Assembly (NCBI RefSeq): GCF_024494645.1 | Contig: NZ_JANHDJ010000005.1 | Span: forward strand, 186,001 to 250,000 | DNA: 64,000 nucleotides | Direction of reading: 5' to 3' | DNA from: Halohasta litorea | GTDB lineage: Archaea; Halobacteriota; Halobacteria; Halobacteriales; Haloferacaceae | Shown: in pieces, positions 56,317 through 64,000 of the stretch | How the letters are laid out: the number at the start of each line of letters is the position of its first letter | How positions within the stretch are numbered: position 1 is the stretch's first letter | Notes under the pieces: generated by a model | Told to the model about the DNA's origin: nothing | What the model saw: only the letters and a program-made list of their open reading frames with translations | The model's database searches: none | Made by a program: the position numbers and the translations under genes

Positions 56317-56877
56317 CTACTCGTCGACCAACGTGACGTCCAGTTCGGACTCGATATCGCGGATCAGCGATCCCCCGACGCCTGCGCGGGCTGCCCGGCC
56401 CTGTTCGACCGCGAGATACGCCTCGTCGTCGATGTCGAGCTCGGCGGCCAGCTCCTCGATGGTGAGTCCGGCGTCCTGTCTAGCGGCCTCGACGCGCTCG
56501 TCGTAGTCGGAGACGAGATACGGCAGCCGGTCCCGCTCGTAGTTTGTCCCCTCTTTCTCCCAGTGGGAGGAATCGCCCTTCTGGGCATCGTAGATCTCGG
56601 CCTGCTTTTGGGCGGCTCGCTTCTTCCGGTCGACCGAACTGTCGCTGCCGCTGCTGCTGCCGCTACCGCTGCCGCCGCTGCCCTGACTTTGGCCACCCTG
56701 CCCGCCGTGGCCGCCGGAGTCGCGTCGGCTGTCGTCATGGGGCGAGCAGTCGGGACACACCAGTAGTTTTGCCCCGGCGACGTTGGCCTTGCTGAGCCTG
56801 CTGCTGGCTTTGCCACAGAGTTCACAGGCATCGCCGTCGCCACCACCGCCGCCGCCCCCGGTCGAGTATTTCGCCAT
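56317..56877 (-). CDS. MBF1-like transcription factor (zinc ribbon plus HTH)
   Basis: 186 residues. MAKYSTGGGGGGG leads to a zinc ribbon CELCGKASS...CPDC (about 18-43), then a Gly/Ser/Gln-rich flexible linker (about 50-85) and, in the last 75 residues, a cro-type HTH (RVEAARQDAGLTIEELAAEL, then DDEAYLAVEQGRAARAGVG). This is the archaeal multiprotein-bridging-factor 1 layout, which binds the ribosome or the transcription machinery. ATG at 56877 starts at the conserved MAKYS; upstream sequence is spacer. Confidence 0.88.
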   Translation of the reverse strand: MAKYSTGGGGGGGDGDACELCGKASSRLSKANVAGAKLLVCPDCSPHDDSRRDSGGHGGQGGQSQGSGGSGSGSSSGSDSSVDRKKRAAQKQAEIYDAQKGDSSHWEKEGTNYERDRLPYLVSDYDERVEAARQDAGLTIEELAAELDIDDEAYLAVEQGRAARAGVGGSLIRDIESELDVTLVDE

Positions 56878-56932
56878 ACCGGTCTCTTGGGGCGAGGGGT
56901 GTTTAAGATTGGCTCGTCTGTGGGTGGAACAG

Positions 56933-56985
56933 CGCCACCGACAGCAAAACGAACGCCACCGACAGCAAAACGAACGCCACCGACA
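56933..56985. repeat. Tandem repeat of a 21-bp unit
   Basis: Two perfect 21-bp copies (56933-56953, 56954-56974) and the beginning of a third (56975-56985), each starting CGCCACCGACAGC. It fills the spacer between the MBF1-like gene and purL. The period is a multiple of three, but the plus-strand frame across it is not a convincing gene. Confidence 0.9.
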
Positions 56986-57016
56986 TCGGACAACTGCTCG
57001 ACAGCGGGCAAAAAGG

Positions 57017-59206
57017 TCAGTCGAGCGTCGACGTGATAATCTCCCGAAGCTCAGCCACCGTTTCGGCGTCGTATTCGACCGTTTCACCGGCAACACTGAG
57101 AGACAGCACACCGTCGTCGGTCGCCAAGCCGAGCGAGTCGACTGGCGCGACGCCGTCGAAGGCCTCCCGAACTGCCTCGGGGTCGGTGGTCTCGACGACG
57201 ACTCGGCCGGGCGTCTCGTCGAAGAGGTCGACCACGCTGTCGACCGCCACGTCGGCTCCCACCTCGCTGGTAATCAGTTCAGCAAGGGTGACCGCCAGCC
57301 CACCGTGGCTCACGTCGTGGCTCGCTAGCGTCGACTCCTGGTTGGCAACTGCCGCGATCGTCTCGACGACTTTGCTGGCGTTGTCGGGCAGGTCGGGGAA
57401 GGCATCGCTGCCGCCTTCCTGTGTGAGTAGCTCCGAGCCCCCGAGTGCGTCGCCAGCCGCACCGACGACGAGCAGTTCGCCCTCGCCGGAGAGTGCCGCG
57501 AGTGGCGCGTCGTACCCCGCCTTCGAGCCGACCATCGCCAGCGTCGGTGTCGGCGGAATCGGGCCCGTGTTCGAGTCGTTGTACAAGGAGACGTTGCCGC
57601 CGACCACCGGCGTCGACAGATCCGAACACATCTCCGCGAGGCCGTCGACAATGGCCTTGAAGCCGCCGTAGACCTCGGGCTTCTCGGGGTTACCGCCGTT
57701 GAGACAGTCGACCGCCGTGAGTGGCAGCGCACCCTTCGCCGCGATGTTGGTCGCGTTTTCGAGGGCGACCGCCTGGGCTCCCTTATACGGGTCGGCGGTC
57801 GTCCAGTTGGGGTTGGCTCCTGACGAAAAGGCGAGGCCGGTCCCCGCGCCGGTCGTGTCGGTGGCGTCGCCGCTGGTCTCTCTGATCGCCATGATCGCGG
57901 CGTCGTCGCCCGGTTTGAGGGCCGTGCGGACGCCGACCTCGTGGTCGTACTGGCGGTAGACCCAGCGTTTCGAGGCCGTGTTCGGACTGGCAACGACCGC
58001 GTTGATCGCGTCTTCGAGGTCGACCGCGGGCAGGTCGCGGTCGGCCTCGGTTGGCTCGATCGAATCGAGATCGTTCATCGGCGCGCCCTCCGCGAGGAAC
58101 TCGGGGTCGACGTCGACGACGACCTCGCCGTCGAACGTACAGACGTAGTTCCCTTCGCGGACCTCGCCGATCACCGAGCAGCCGAGGTCAAACCGCTCGG
58201 CGATCTCGGCGACGCGCTCTACGTCCTCGGGAGCCACCTCGTAACACATGCGCTCTTGGGATTCGGCCAGCAGGATTTCCAGGGCGTTCATGTTGGGTTC
58301 ACGCTGGTGAACCCTGTTGAGGTCGATCTCAGCGCCGAAGCCACCCTTGGCAACCAACTCGGAGGACGCGCCACCGAGGCCTGCTGCGCCGAGGTCACGG
58401 GCCGACTGGATGAGGTTCTCGTCGACCAGCGTCTCGTTGGCCTCGATCAGCAGTTTTTCCGTGTATGGGTCGCCGACCTGCACGGCGGGTCGGTCCTCGG
58501 TTTCGGCATCCTCGGCCAGATCCTCGCTGGCAAACGATGCGCCACCGAGGCCGTCGCGGCCGGTGCCGTTGCCCACGAGGACGAGTTTGTTGCCCGCTTT
58601 CTGGGCTTCGGCCGTGACGAGTCGCTCCTCGTTCGTGAGGCCCATGCAGGCGACGTTCACGAGGGGATTGCCGACGTAGTTCTCGTGGAAGTCGACACTG
58701 CCCGTGACGGTGGGGACGCCGATGGAGTTGCCGTAGTTCGAAATGCCTTCGACGACGCCTTCAAAGAGATACTGGGAGTGTTCGCGGTCGAAGGAGCCGA
58801 AATAGAGGCTATCTGCGAGGGCGATAGGGTAGGCACCCATCGACATCGTATCCCGGACGATACCGCCGACGCCGGTGGCCGCACCGTCGTAGGGGTCGAC
58901 GTAGCTCGGGTGGTTGTGGCTCTCGATGCCGAGGGTGATGTAGGTATCCGAGTAGTCGTCGGCCTCGCGGTCGTCTGCGGGGGTGTTGGCCGCGTCGGGT
59001 TCGGGGACGGCGACGACCGCCGCGTCGTCACCCGGCCCGATGACGACCTGCTGGCCCTCGCTGTCGAACGCCGACAGCAGGGGACGGGATGATCGGTACG
59101 CACAGTGCTCGCTCCAGAGGTTTTCGAACAGCGTCGACTCTGCAGGGGTGGGTTCACGGCCCAGCTCCGAAACGATGAGCTGGTGGTCGGACTCCGGGAG
59201 ACTCAT
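57017..59206 (-). CDS. purL: Phosphoribosylformylglycinamidine synthase, large subunit
   Basis: 729 residues, the small-PurL archaeal type that works with separate PurQ and PurS. It converts FGAR to FGAM with glutamine and ATP in purine synthesis. N-terminal [40 protein letters not shown], and the duplicated AIR-synthase halves with [32 protein letters not shown] and [10 protein letters not shown] are characteristic. A TTAAG-type box is at about 59233-59240. purQ and purS are not in this window. Confidence 0.97.
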   Translation of the reverse strand: MSLPESDHQLIVSELGREPTPAESTLFENLWSEHCAYRSSRPLLSAFDSEGQQVVIGPGDDAAVVAVPEPDAANTPADDREADDYSDTYITLGIESHNHPSYVDPYDGAATGVGGIVRDTMSMGAYPIALADSLYFGSFDREHSQYLFEGVVEGISNYGNSIGVPTVTGSVDFHENYVGNPLVNVACMGLTNEERLVTAEAQKAGNKLVLVGNGTGRDGLGGASFASEDLAEDAETEDRPAVQVGDPYTEKLLIEANETLVDENLIQSARDLGAAGLGGASSELVAKGGFGAEIDLNRVHQREPNMNALEILLAESQERMCYEVAPEDVERVAEIAERFDLGCSVIGEVREGNYVCTFDGEVVVDVDPEFLAEGAPMNDLDSIEPTEADRDLPAVDLEDAINAVVASPNTASKRWVYRQYDHEVGVRTALKPGDDAAIMAIRETSGDATDTTGAGTGLAFSSGANPNWTTADPYKGAQAVALENATNIAAKGALPLTAVDCLNGGNPEKPEVYGGFKAIVDGLAEMCSDLSTPVVGGNVSLYNDSNTGPIPPTPTLAMVGSKAGYDAPLAALSGEGELLVVGAAGDALGGSELLTQEGGSDAFPDLPDNASKVVETIAAVANQESTLASHDVSHGGLAVTLAELITSEVGADVAVDSVVDLFDETPGRVVVETTDPEAVREAFDGVAPVDSLGLATDDGVLSLSVAGETVEYDAETVAELREIITSTLD

Positions 59207-59333
59207 TCAGTTCCCTGTTCAGAATCACCGGCTTAATCTCTTTCCATGTGCAGAAACGTGCATCAGCTATCGGGCTGAACAAACCGGGTGAGATCCGATA
59301 GCTCTTTGGAACACACCCCGTATACGTTCGGAT

Positions 59334-59540
59334 ATGAACGAGTATATCAAGTGGGGTGGCGCGGGCATCGCCCTCGCGCTTGTCGGTGTCGTCGCTATCG
59401 CATCCGAGATCCAACACGGCCTTTCCGCTGGCGACCCGCTGCCGGTCATCTACGGTGGAGCGGTCGTCTTCGCCGCGCTCGTGACGATCCTCATTGTCGC
59501 GCCGAGCTTCCGAGAGTCGCCCGACCCCAGCCACGACTGA
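59334..59540 (+). CDS. Small two-helix membrane protein
   Basis: 68 residues, MNEYIKWGGAGIALALVGVV then VIYGGAVVFAALVTILIVA, ending in the hydrophilic SPDPSHD. No family recognised. It precedes the PHP gene by 36 nt in the same direction. Confidence 0.6.
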   Translation: MNEYIKWGGAGIALALVGVVAIASEIQHGLSAGDPLPVIYGGAVVFAALVTILIVAPSFRESPDPSHD

Positions 59541-59575
59541 GAGCCTTTATTACTCACCTCTCGTAGGAGTCGACC

Positions 59576-60262
59576 GTGTTAACGGTCGAGCTCCATTCCC
59601 ATTCGGCGCTCTCGCATGACGGCCGCGATCCGGTCGAGCTGCTCGTCGAGCAGGCGGCGGCGGTGGGACTCGACGCCCTCGCAGTCACCGACCACGACGA
59701 GATTGACGCCTCCATCGAGGCCGCCGAGGTCGCCGCCGACCACGGCCTGATCGGCATCGTCGGGATGGAGGTCTCCAGTGCCGCGGGCCACATTCTTGCC
59801 TTCGGCATCGAAGAGCTGATTCCACCCGGACTCTCCTACGACGAAACGCTCGAACGCATCCACGATCAGGGCGGGATCGCCGTGATTCCCCATCCCTTCC
59901 AGAAGTCGCGCCACGGTGTCGCCCCCCACGTGACCGAGGACCAGCTGGCGAGCGCCGACGCCATCGAAGTGTACAACTCCCGGCTGTTCACGGGGCGGTC
60001 GAACCGACAGGCCGAACGGTTCGCCATCGAGCGCGGGCTGCCGATGACCGCCGGGAGCGACGCCCACATCTCGGAGCTGGTCGGCCAAGCGATCACCGAG
60101 GTCGGAGCCGACGACCGCACCCCCGAGGCGATCCTGGAGGCGATCCGTCACGGCCGGACCAGCGTGATCGGCCAACGAACCCCCTGGCGCGTCAGCCTCC
60201 GACAGTTCGGCGGCGGCGCGAAACGACGCATCCAACGCGCCCTCTCGGAGTTTTTTAAATGA
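59576..60262 (+). CDS. PHP-domain phosphoesterase
   Basis: 228 residues. Metal-binding PHP motifs HSHSALSHDG (residues 7-16), AVTDHDEI, the GMEVSS region, IPHPFQKSRHG and AGSDAHISELVG are in order, so the trinuclear metal site looks complete. The C-terminus is basic (RRIQRALSEFFK). Family members hydrolyse nucleotides or histidinol phosphate. Start is GTG at 59576, since the only in-frame option gives MLTVELHSHS. It overlaps the next gene as ATGA (60259-60262). Confidence 0.88.
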   Translation: MLTVELHSHSALSHDGRDPVELLVEQAAAVGLDALAVTDHDEIDASIEAAEVAADHGLIGIVGMEVSSAAGHILAFGIEELIPPGLSYDETLERIHDQGGIAVIPHPFQKSRHGVAPHVTEDQLASADAIEVYNSRLFTGRSNRQAERFAIERGLPMTAGSDAHISELVGQAITEVGADDRTPEAILEAIRHGRTSVIGQRTPWRVSLRQFGGGAKRRIQRALSEFFK

Positions 60263-61410
60263 CTGAGACGCTCCGCGGTGGGAGTCTGTCGGTGGTTCGG
60301 GCCACACTCGCCGACGCCGATCCGCTCCCGGGTGCCAGCGGCCGTGGCCCCGGTGATATGGGCGGCTTCGGCGGCGTGGTCGACGGACAAATCGTCCGCG
60401 ACGTGTTGGGTCGACAGCCGATTTATACCGACGCGGATGCTGTCGATCCGGTCGCCGAGGGTGCGTGGGCGTTCGCACCGACCGAACTGGAGACGCCAGC
60501 AGTGGTTCCACCGGGTGCCGTGCGGACAGTCGAGGGCGACAGCCAGCGGCTCGAACTCCCAGAGCCGCCTGCCGATAGTCCCGAGACGGCTCAGGCGGCT
60601 GTCTCCGAGGCACTCACCGACGCACTGGGACTCGACGGAGCCGACCGGCCGACCGACACCGCAGTCGCCTTTTCAGGCGGCATCGACTCCGCACTCGTTG
60701 CTGCCGGACTCCCCGATGCGCCGTTGTACGTCATCGGCTTCGAGGGGAGCCACGACATCGCCGCCGCACGCGAGGCAGCCGACGCGATGGGTCGCACAGC
60801 GGACCTCCACGTGATCGAACTCGACCACGCGAGGCTCCAGGAGGCGGTGCCACGTGTTGCCGACGCCATCAATCGGACGAACCCGATGGACGTCTCGATC
60901 GCGCTGCCGCTCCTGCTTGTGGCCGAACGTGCCGTCGAGGACGGCTACGACCGACTTGCGCTCGGACAGGGTGCGGACGAACTCTTTGGGGGCTATTCAA
61001 AGGTCGTCGACCCGAGCGACGACCACCGCGTCGAGGCCGAGACGGTCCGCGGGGCGGTTCGGGAGACGATCACCAGCCTCCCCGATCAACTCGAACGCGA
61101 CGTCTGTGGATTGCAGGCCGTGGGCGTCGAGCCGGTGACGCCGTTCCTCCAGGACCGCGTCGTCGATGCCGCCTTGCGACTGCCCGGCGAACGACTGGCG
61201 AGCGGCGAGGAGCGCAAAATCGCGCTGCGGGCGTTCGCACGACGGGAGGGCGTATTGCCCGAGTTAGTGGCCTCGACCGACAAGAAGGCCGTCCAGTACG
61301 GCAGCTACGTCAGCCGCGAACTCGACCGGCTGGCCCGGCAGGCGGGATATAAACGACGGATGGACGACCACGTCGGCCAGTATATCCGGTCGCTGCTCTT
61401 GTCGTCGTAA
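60259..61410 (+). CDS. Asparagine-synthase-like ATP-dependent ligase
   Basis: 383 residues. The PP-loop VAFSGGIDSALVAAGL (about 134) and later LALGQGADELFGGYSKV, EERKIALRAFAR mark an asparagine synthase C-terminal (AdaA/AsnB) domain. The N-terminal part is only about 110 residues and lacks the nucleophilic Cys2 of the glutaminase domain, so ammonia or another amine must be used. It is translationally coupled to the PHP gene. Substrate unknown; it could modify a nucleotide or cofactor. Confidence 0.82.
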   Translation: MTETLRGGSLSVVRATLADADPLPGASGRGPGDMGGFGGVVDGQIVRDVLGRQPIYTDADAVDPVAEGAWAFAPTELETPAVVPPGAVRTVEGDSQRLELPEPPADSPETAQAAVSEALTDALGLDGADRPTDTAVAFSGGIDSALVAAGLPDAPLYVIGFEGSHDIAAAREAADAMGRTADLHVIELDHARLQEAVPRVADAINRTNPMDVSIALPLLLVAERAVEDGYDRLALGQGADELFGGYSKVVDPSDDHRVEAETVRGAVRETITSLPDQLERDVCGLQAVGVEPVTPFLQDRVVDAALRLPGERLASGEERKIALRAFARREGVLPELVASTDKKAVQYGSYVSRELDRLARQAGYKRRMDDHVGQYIRSLLLSS

Positions 61411-61453
61411 CGTCAGTCACAGGATATTTTCGACCGGAGGGAGAGGTGGACCT

Positions 61454-61813
61454 ATGAGTACACAGCAGGGGACCGTTGTCCACATCTCGACCGACGAAGT
61501 AAGCAAATGGCAGATGGCACTGCGGAACCTCCAGAACCTCGTCGGCGACGAGTCGGTGCCGACCCCGCCGGAGGCACTCGAAGTCGTCATCACGGGGCCG
61601 GGCGTCCAGTTCCTCCTGGAGTCCTCGCCGGAGGCCTACAAGATCCGAAAGATGGTCGAGGCGGGTGTCACCGTCGCCGCCTGCTCGAACTCGCTGTCAC
61701 GGTTCGGCCACGATCCCGAGGCGGTCGTCGACGGCGTCAGTATCGTCCACTCCGGCGTCGCCGAGGTCGTCCGGGTCCAACAGGGCGGCACCGACTACCT
61801 CAAGCTTCCCTAA
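61454..61813 (+). CDS. DsrE-family protein
   Basis: 119 residues. TVVHISTDEVSKWQMALRNL opens the DsrE/TusD-like fold; the middle holds the strand EVVITGPGVQFLLE and the motif VTVAACSNSLSRFG, where Cys76 in a loop corresponds to the sulfur-carrying cysteine of some members. Possible persulfide carrier. It lies 44 nt after the asparagine-synthase-like gene and is probably in its operon. Confidence 0.78.
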   Translation: MSTQQGTVVHISTDEVSKWQMALRNLQNLVGDESVPTPPEALEVVITGPGVQFLLESSPEAYKIRKMVEAGVTVAACSNSLSRFGHDPEAVVDGVSIVHSGVAEVVRVQQGGTDYLKLP

Positions 61814-61936
61814 CGCCGAGTGGCTGCCCGCTTGGTCGGCGTTCGCTGATCATTCTGGGGGTTCCAGGAGACGGCGTAGTTTAGATACCGACAGGGAGAC
61901 ACACCCTTATCCCTATCCGGCACTTAAAAAGGGAGA

Positions 61937-62161
61937 ATGAGTGCTACGACAGTCTTCTCTCAGCGGTCCCCGAAGGCGATGCTCTACTGTCCCAACTGCG
62001 GATTTGCCAGCCGGATCAACGGCGAGTGGGTCATCCATCTCAACGCGAGTTCGGTCGACTACGAGTGTCCGAACTGTGAGACGATCATCGACTCACGGCG
62101 GGATGGCTCGGAGCTAACGACCCGACACGAGGGGGGACTACAGTTCAGCAATGCTGACTGA
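61937..62161 (+). CDS. Small zinc-ribbon protein
   Basis: 74 residues. YCPNCGFASRINGEWVIHLN and YECPNCETIIDSR give two CxxC knuckles of a zinc ribbon, similar to DUF8106-type haloarchaeal proteins. CTTAAAAAGG lies just before the start, with GGGAGA as a possible ribosome site 2 nt upstream. Role unknown. Confidence 0.75.
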   Translation: MSATTVFSQRSPKAMLYCPNCGFASRINGEWVIHLNASSVDYECPNCETIIDSRRDGSELTTRHEGGLQFSNAD

Positions 62162-62381
62162 GCGTTGGTGTTTGTGGGACGGCTACGCCGAGCCGACCGA
62201 CAGCAACGACGCCACGGAACGCTCCAGCAAGCCGTATATGCGTATTTTGAGCAAGAGCCGTGTCCAACTAACTTCGCGGGCGACTCCGTACAGACAGCGG
62301 GCTCGGGAGTCGGGTTCTCTCGACATGAGAAACGGACGCTGTCTATATCTCGTTAGCAGACAATACTACAGCAGAGAAGCA

Positions 62382-62774
62382 ATGACACTCAAACCACTCG
62401 TTTACGCGCTTGCAGCCGGTCTCGCAGTCTTCCTCGCCGTCGGCGTGGCTGTCACCGAACTCGCCAGCGCGTGGATCGAGTTCTCGCTGTTCGTCGGTCT
62501 CCCCGCGGGGATCGTCGCCGGTACGGCCGCCGCGGCAGCGGTGACGTTCGGACTGAGCGGGGGAGCCGACCGGCGACTGCGTCACATCGCCAGCGGGCTG
62601 GCTGGCTTCGGAGTCGGCTTCCTCCTCGCCGTCATCGGCCTTGGGGCTCTCGGCGTCGGCGTCGTCCTCAGCATGGGCGTCGCCGTGGTCGTCGGTCTCG
62701 TGGCCGCGGTCGTGGGGTACCTCCGTGGACCGACCACGCTCGACCCCACTACGGCCACATCCGAAATCAACTGA
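62382..62774 (+). CDS. Four-helix membrane protein (DUF8147-like)
   Basis: 130 residues with four hydrophobic segments (LVYALAAGLAVFLAVGVAVTE, FVGLPAGIVAGTAAAAAVTF, GFGVGFLLAVIGLGALGVGV, GVAVVVGLVAAVVGYL). ATG at 62382 lies 30-40 nt after a CTATATCTC box. Sequence upstream in this frame (62151-62381) is spacer. The family has no known function. Confidence 0.68.
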   Translation: MTLKPLVYALAAGLAVFLAVGVAVTELASAWIEFSLFVGLPAGIVAGTAAAAAVTFGLSGGADRRLRHIASGLAGFGVGFLLAVIGLGALGVGVVLSMGVAVVVGLVAAVVGYLRGPTTLDPTTATSEIN

Positions 62775-62790
62775 TGGGCCGGTCGACAGG

Positions 62791-63267
62791 TTACAAATCC
62801 GCCTCAACGACCGCCGCAATCGCCTCACAGCCGATCTCAACCGTATCCGAATCGATCTCACTCGCCCGCAGTTCGTCGGCGGTATACCACTCCCAGACAG
62901 CCGCCGCTGCTTCGCCGTCGGCGGGGTCGATGGCGCGACTGTCGACTGCCGCAAAATAGACGTGGTCGATGTGCTGGTGGCCCACGGTCCCGTCAGTGTG
63001 AATATTGATATCGTACAGCATCATGTGGGCGGGCTGCGGCAGCACCTCGCCAGCCGGGGCGTCGATGGCTGCGGTCTCCCGCAGGAGGCTCGGTTCGAGG
63101 CCGGTTTCCTCCTGGACCTCGCGGATGCCAGCCTCGTGTGGGAGTTCGTCGCGGTCGACGTGGCCGCCGGGCGGAACCCGAATGCCGAGCCGATCGTGGT
63201 GGTGGAGCGCAGTCGCACCCCTGTTGACGATATACACCGTCGACGTGAAATGGCGGGTCGTCTCCAT
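62791..63267 (-). CDS. NUDIX hydrolase
   Basis: 158 residues. The NUDIX box is GGHVDRDELPHEAGIREVQEETGL (written here by its key residues G, E, REVQEE and G at about 33-56). Other parts (RHFTSTVYIVNRGATALHHH, HIDHVYFAAVD) fit a standalone pyrophosphohydrolase of nucleotide derivatives. ATG at 63267 was preferred because it starts at the first strand. It converges with the DUF8147-like gene. Confidence 0.9.
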   Translation of the reverse strand: METTRHFTSTVYIVNRGATALHHHDRLGIRVPPGGHVDRDELPHEAGIREVQEETGLEPSLLRETAAIDAPAGEVLPQPAHMMLYDINIHTDGTVGHQHIDHVYFAAVDSRAIDPADGEAAAAVWEWYTADELRASEIDSDTVEIGCEAIAAVVEADL

Positions 63268-63331
63268 ACGAGCCGTAGCGGGACGGCTCATTCAAAGCTA
63301 CCTATTCGGCTATCACACGGTCACGGGAGCC

Positions 63332-63468
63332 TTAAAAAAGAGTAGCGGCTGCGATATCGTCGTAGTCAGGCAGGTAGTTCGTCGGCGGCGTCCGCCATCG
63401 CTGTCCTCGGCGAGCACTGCGAACTGATTTTTGACCTCTCCGATTGTCTGTCGGGGTGTTCTGTCCAA
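63332..63468 (-). pseudogene. Small gene with a probable frameshift
   Basis: Two protein-like segments occur in adjacent minus-strand frames: from a TTG at 63468, IGEVKNQFAVLAEDSDGG (to about 63395), and then in another frame TNYLPDYDDIAAATLF to the TAA at 63332-63334. Joined by a one-base shift near 63383-63396 they give a plausible acidic 45-residue protein. CTAAATC 24-31 nt upstream of the TTG could be the TATA box. A sequencing error, a pseudogene, or chance are all possible. Confidence 0.35.
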
Positions 63469-63555
63469 ACCGGATCGTAGCCCTGACAAAGATTTAGGCC
63501 GCTCTACGCGTAGTTTATCCCTATCGCTCCGAGCCTGTTCGATGTCCTGCCGCTG

Positions 63556-64000
63556 GTGGTCGTCATGGTCGCCGGGCCCCAGATCCTGAGTGCGATCTTT
63601 CTGTCGACCGGCGAGGACTGGCGGCGCAACTCCGCGGCGTTCGTCGCCGGGGCCGGGCTCTCAATCGCGCTTGTGGTTACGATCGCCTACGTCCTCGGCA
63701 TTGAGGCCATTGGACTGGGTGCGTCGAACACGACACTCAACGCGATCATCCTCGTCGTGTTGCTGGTTGCGATGGTCGACACCTACCGGACCAGACATGA
63801 AGCCGAACCGCCCGAGTGGATGGGCAAATTGGGAACTGCTAGCCCGCGGTTTTCCGTCCGCCTCGGGTTTCTCTTGTTGGGCTTTTTTCCAACCAATCTG
63901 CTCACATCGGTTGCTGTCGGCTCCTATCTCGCCGCCACCGGTGCACCGTGGGTCGACGCCCTGCCGTTCGTCTTCCTCACGCTCCTTGTCTTGGCACTCC
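63556..64000 (+). CDS. GAP-family membrane protein, truncated by the window edge
   Basis: The frame runs open from a TAG at 63511 to the end of the window and encodes VLPLVVVMVAGPQILSAIFL, then further membrane helices (AGAGLSIALVVTIAYVLG; FLLLGFFPTNLLTSVAVG). This is the N-terminal half of the GAP/SfLAP family. The family homology begins before the first available start codons (GTG 63556 and ATG 63565), so the true start is uncertain and may use a non-standard codon such as CTG at 63535. Confidence 0.6.
   Translation, partial: MVVMVAGPQILSAIFLSTGEDWRRNSAAFVAGAGLSIALVVTIAYVLGIEAIGLGASNTTLNAIILVVLLVAMVDTYRTRHEAEPPEWMGKLGTASPRFSVRLGFLLLGFFPTNLLTSVAVGSYLAATGAPWVDALPFVFLTLLVLAL

Noticed and set aside
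1-64000. CRISPR arrays, transposases, integrases or replication origins
   Set aside because: No regularly spaced repeats, transposase or integrase reading frame, orc1/cdc6 gene or origin-like repeat cluster was found in the window.

Overview
The window is chromosomal DNA of a halophilic archaeon (class Halobacteria). The evidence is high G+C with strongly acidic predicted proteins, archaeal-type ribosomal and RNA polymerase genes, Tat-type secretion signals with arginine pairs, many leaderless genes behind TTTATA-like boxes, ATGA/TGATG gene overlaps, and typical haloarchaeal families (Bat-type regulators, DICT domain, GAP family, small zinc ribbons). I could not fix the genus. There is no rRNA, CRISPR array, transposase or integrase, so this looks like stable core chromosome with a few accessory genes.

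Layout. 1-3.1 kb: translation/transcription operon on the minus strand (tRNA-Ser, rps13, rps4, rps11, rpo3, tRNA-Leu, rpl18e), with a 140-nt, highly self-complementary spacer between rpo3 and tRNA-Leu. 3.2-7.9 kb: DICT-domain sensor, NAD(P)-binding protein, moaA, and a sodium/solute symporter coupled to a 37-residue membrane peptide. 7.9-12.3 kb: a complete sugar-type ABC importer (lipoprotein, two permeases, ATPase). 12.6-19.6 kb: 7TM-PAS histidine kinase, glycosyltransferase, metallo-beta-lactamase-fold hydrolase, Lhr-like helicase, VOC protein. 19.7-25.4 kb: secreted beta-helix protein, DUF6789-like membrane protein, Dna2-like nuclease-helicase. 25.4-32.8 kb: small proteins, two divergent rhodaneses, a rubrerythrin-like protein, gltX, an MFS transporter. 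33-36.1 kb: Bat-like multidomain regulator and a zinc ribbon. 36.5-43.9 kb: a DUF2071 protein and then a tightly overlapping three-gene operon that looks like a split AddB plus AddA (helicase-nuclease). 44-46.6 kb: hsp20-like and cdc48 as one operon, whose promoter carries a perfect copy of the CTAAC-N5-GTTAG heat-shock operator known from Archaeoglobus. 46.8-49.4 kb: alpha/beta hydrolase, panB, small membrane protein, HAD phosphatase. 49.7-54.5 kb: a 1597-residue secreted multicopper-oxidase-like protein made of three two-cupredoxin repeats. 54.5-59.2 kb: membrane proteins, HypE-like protein, MBF1-like factor, purL. 59.3-64 kb: small membrane proteins, a coupled PHP phosphoesterase/asparagine-synthase-like pair followed by DsrE and zinc-ribbon genes, NUDIX hydrolase, a probably frameshifted small gene, and a truncated GAP-family membrane gene at the window edge.

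How the parts work together: the window is mostly housekeeping (ribosome, RNA polymerase, purine, CoA and molybdopterin synthesis, glutamyl-tRNA) combined with protein quality control, sugar uptake and an unusually rich DNA-processing set (Lhr, Dna2-like, AddAB-like). The most notable items are the split AddAB-like operon, the giant copper oxidase with its predicted single trinuclear site at the junction of repeats 1 and 2, the conserved heat-shock operator, and the structured spacer RNA candidate. Functions are read from motifs and family knowledge only; no database search was run.
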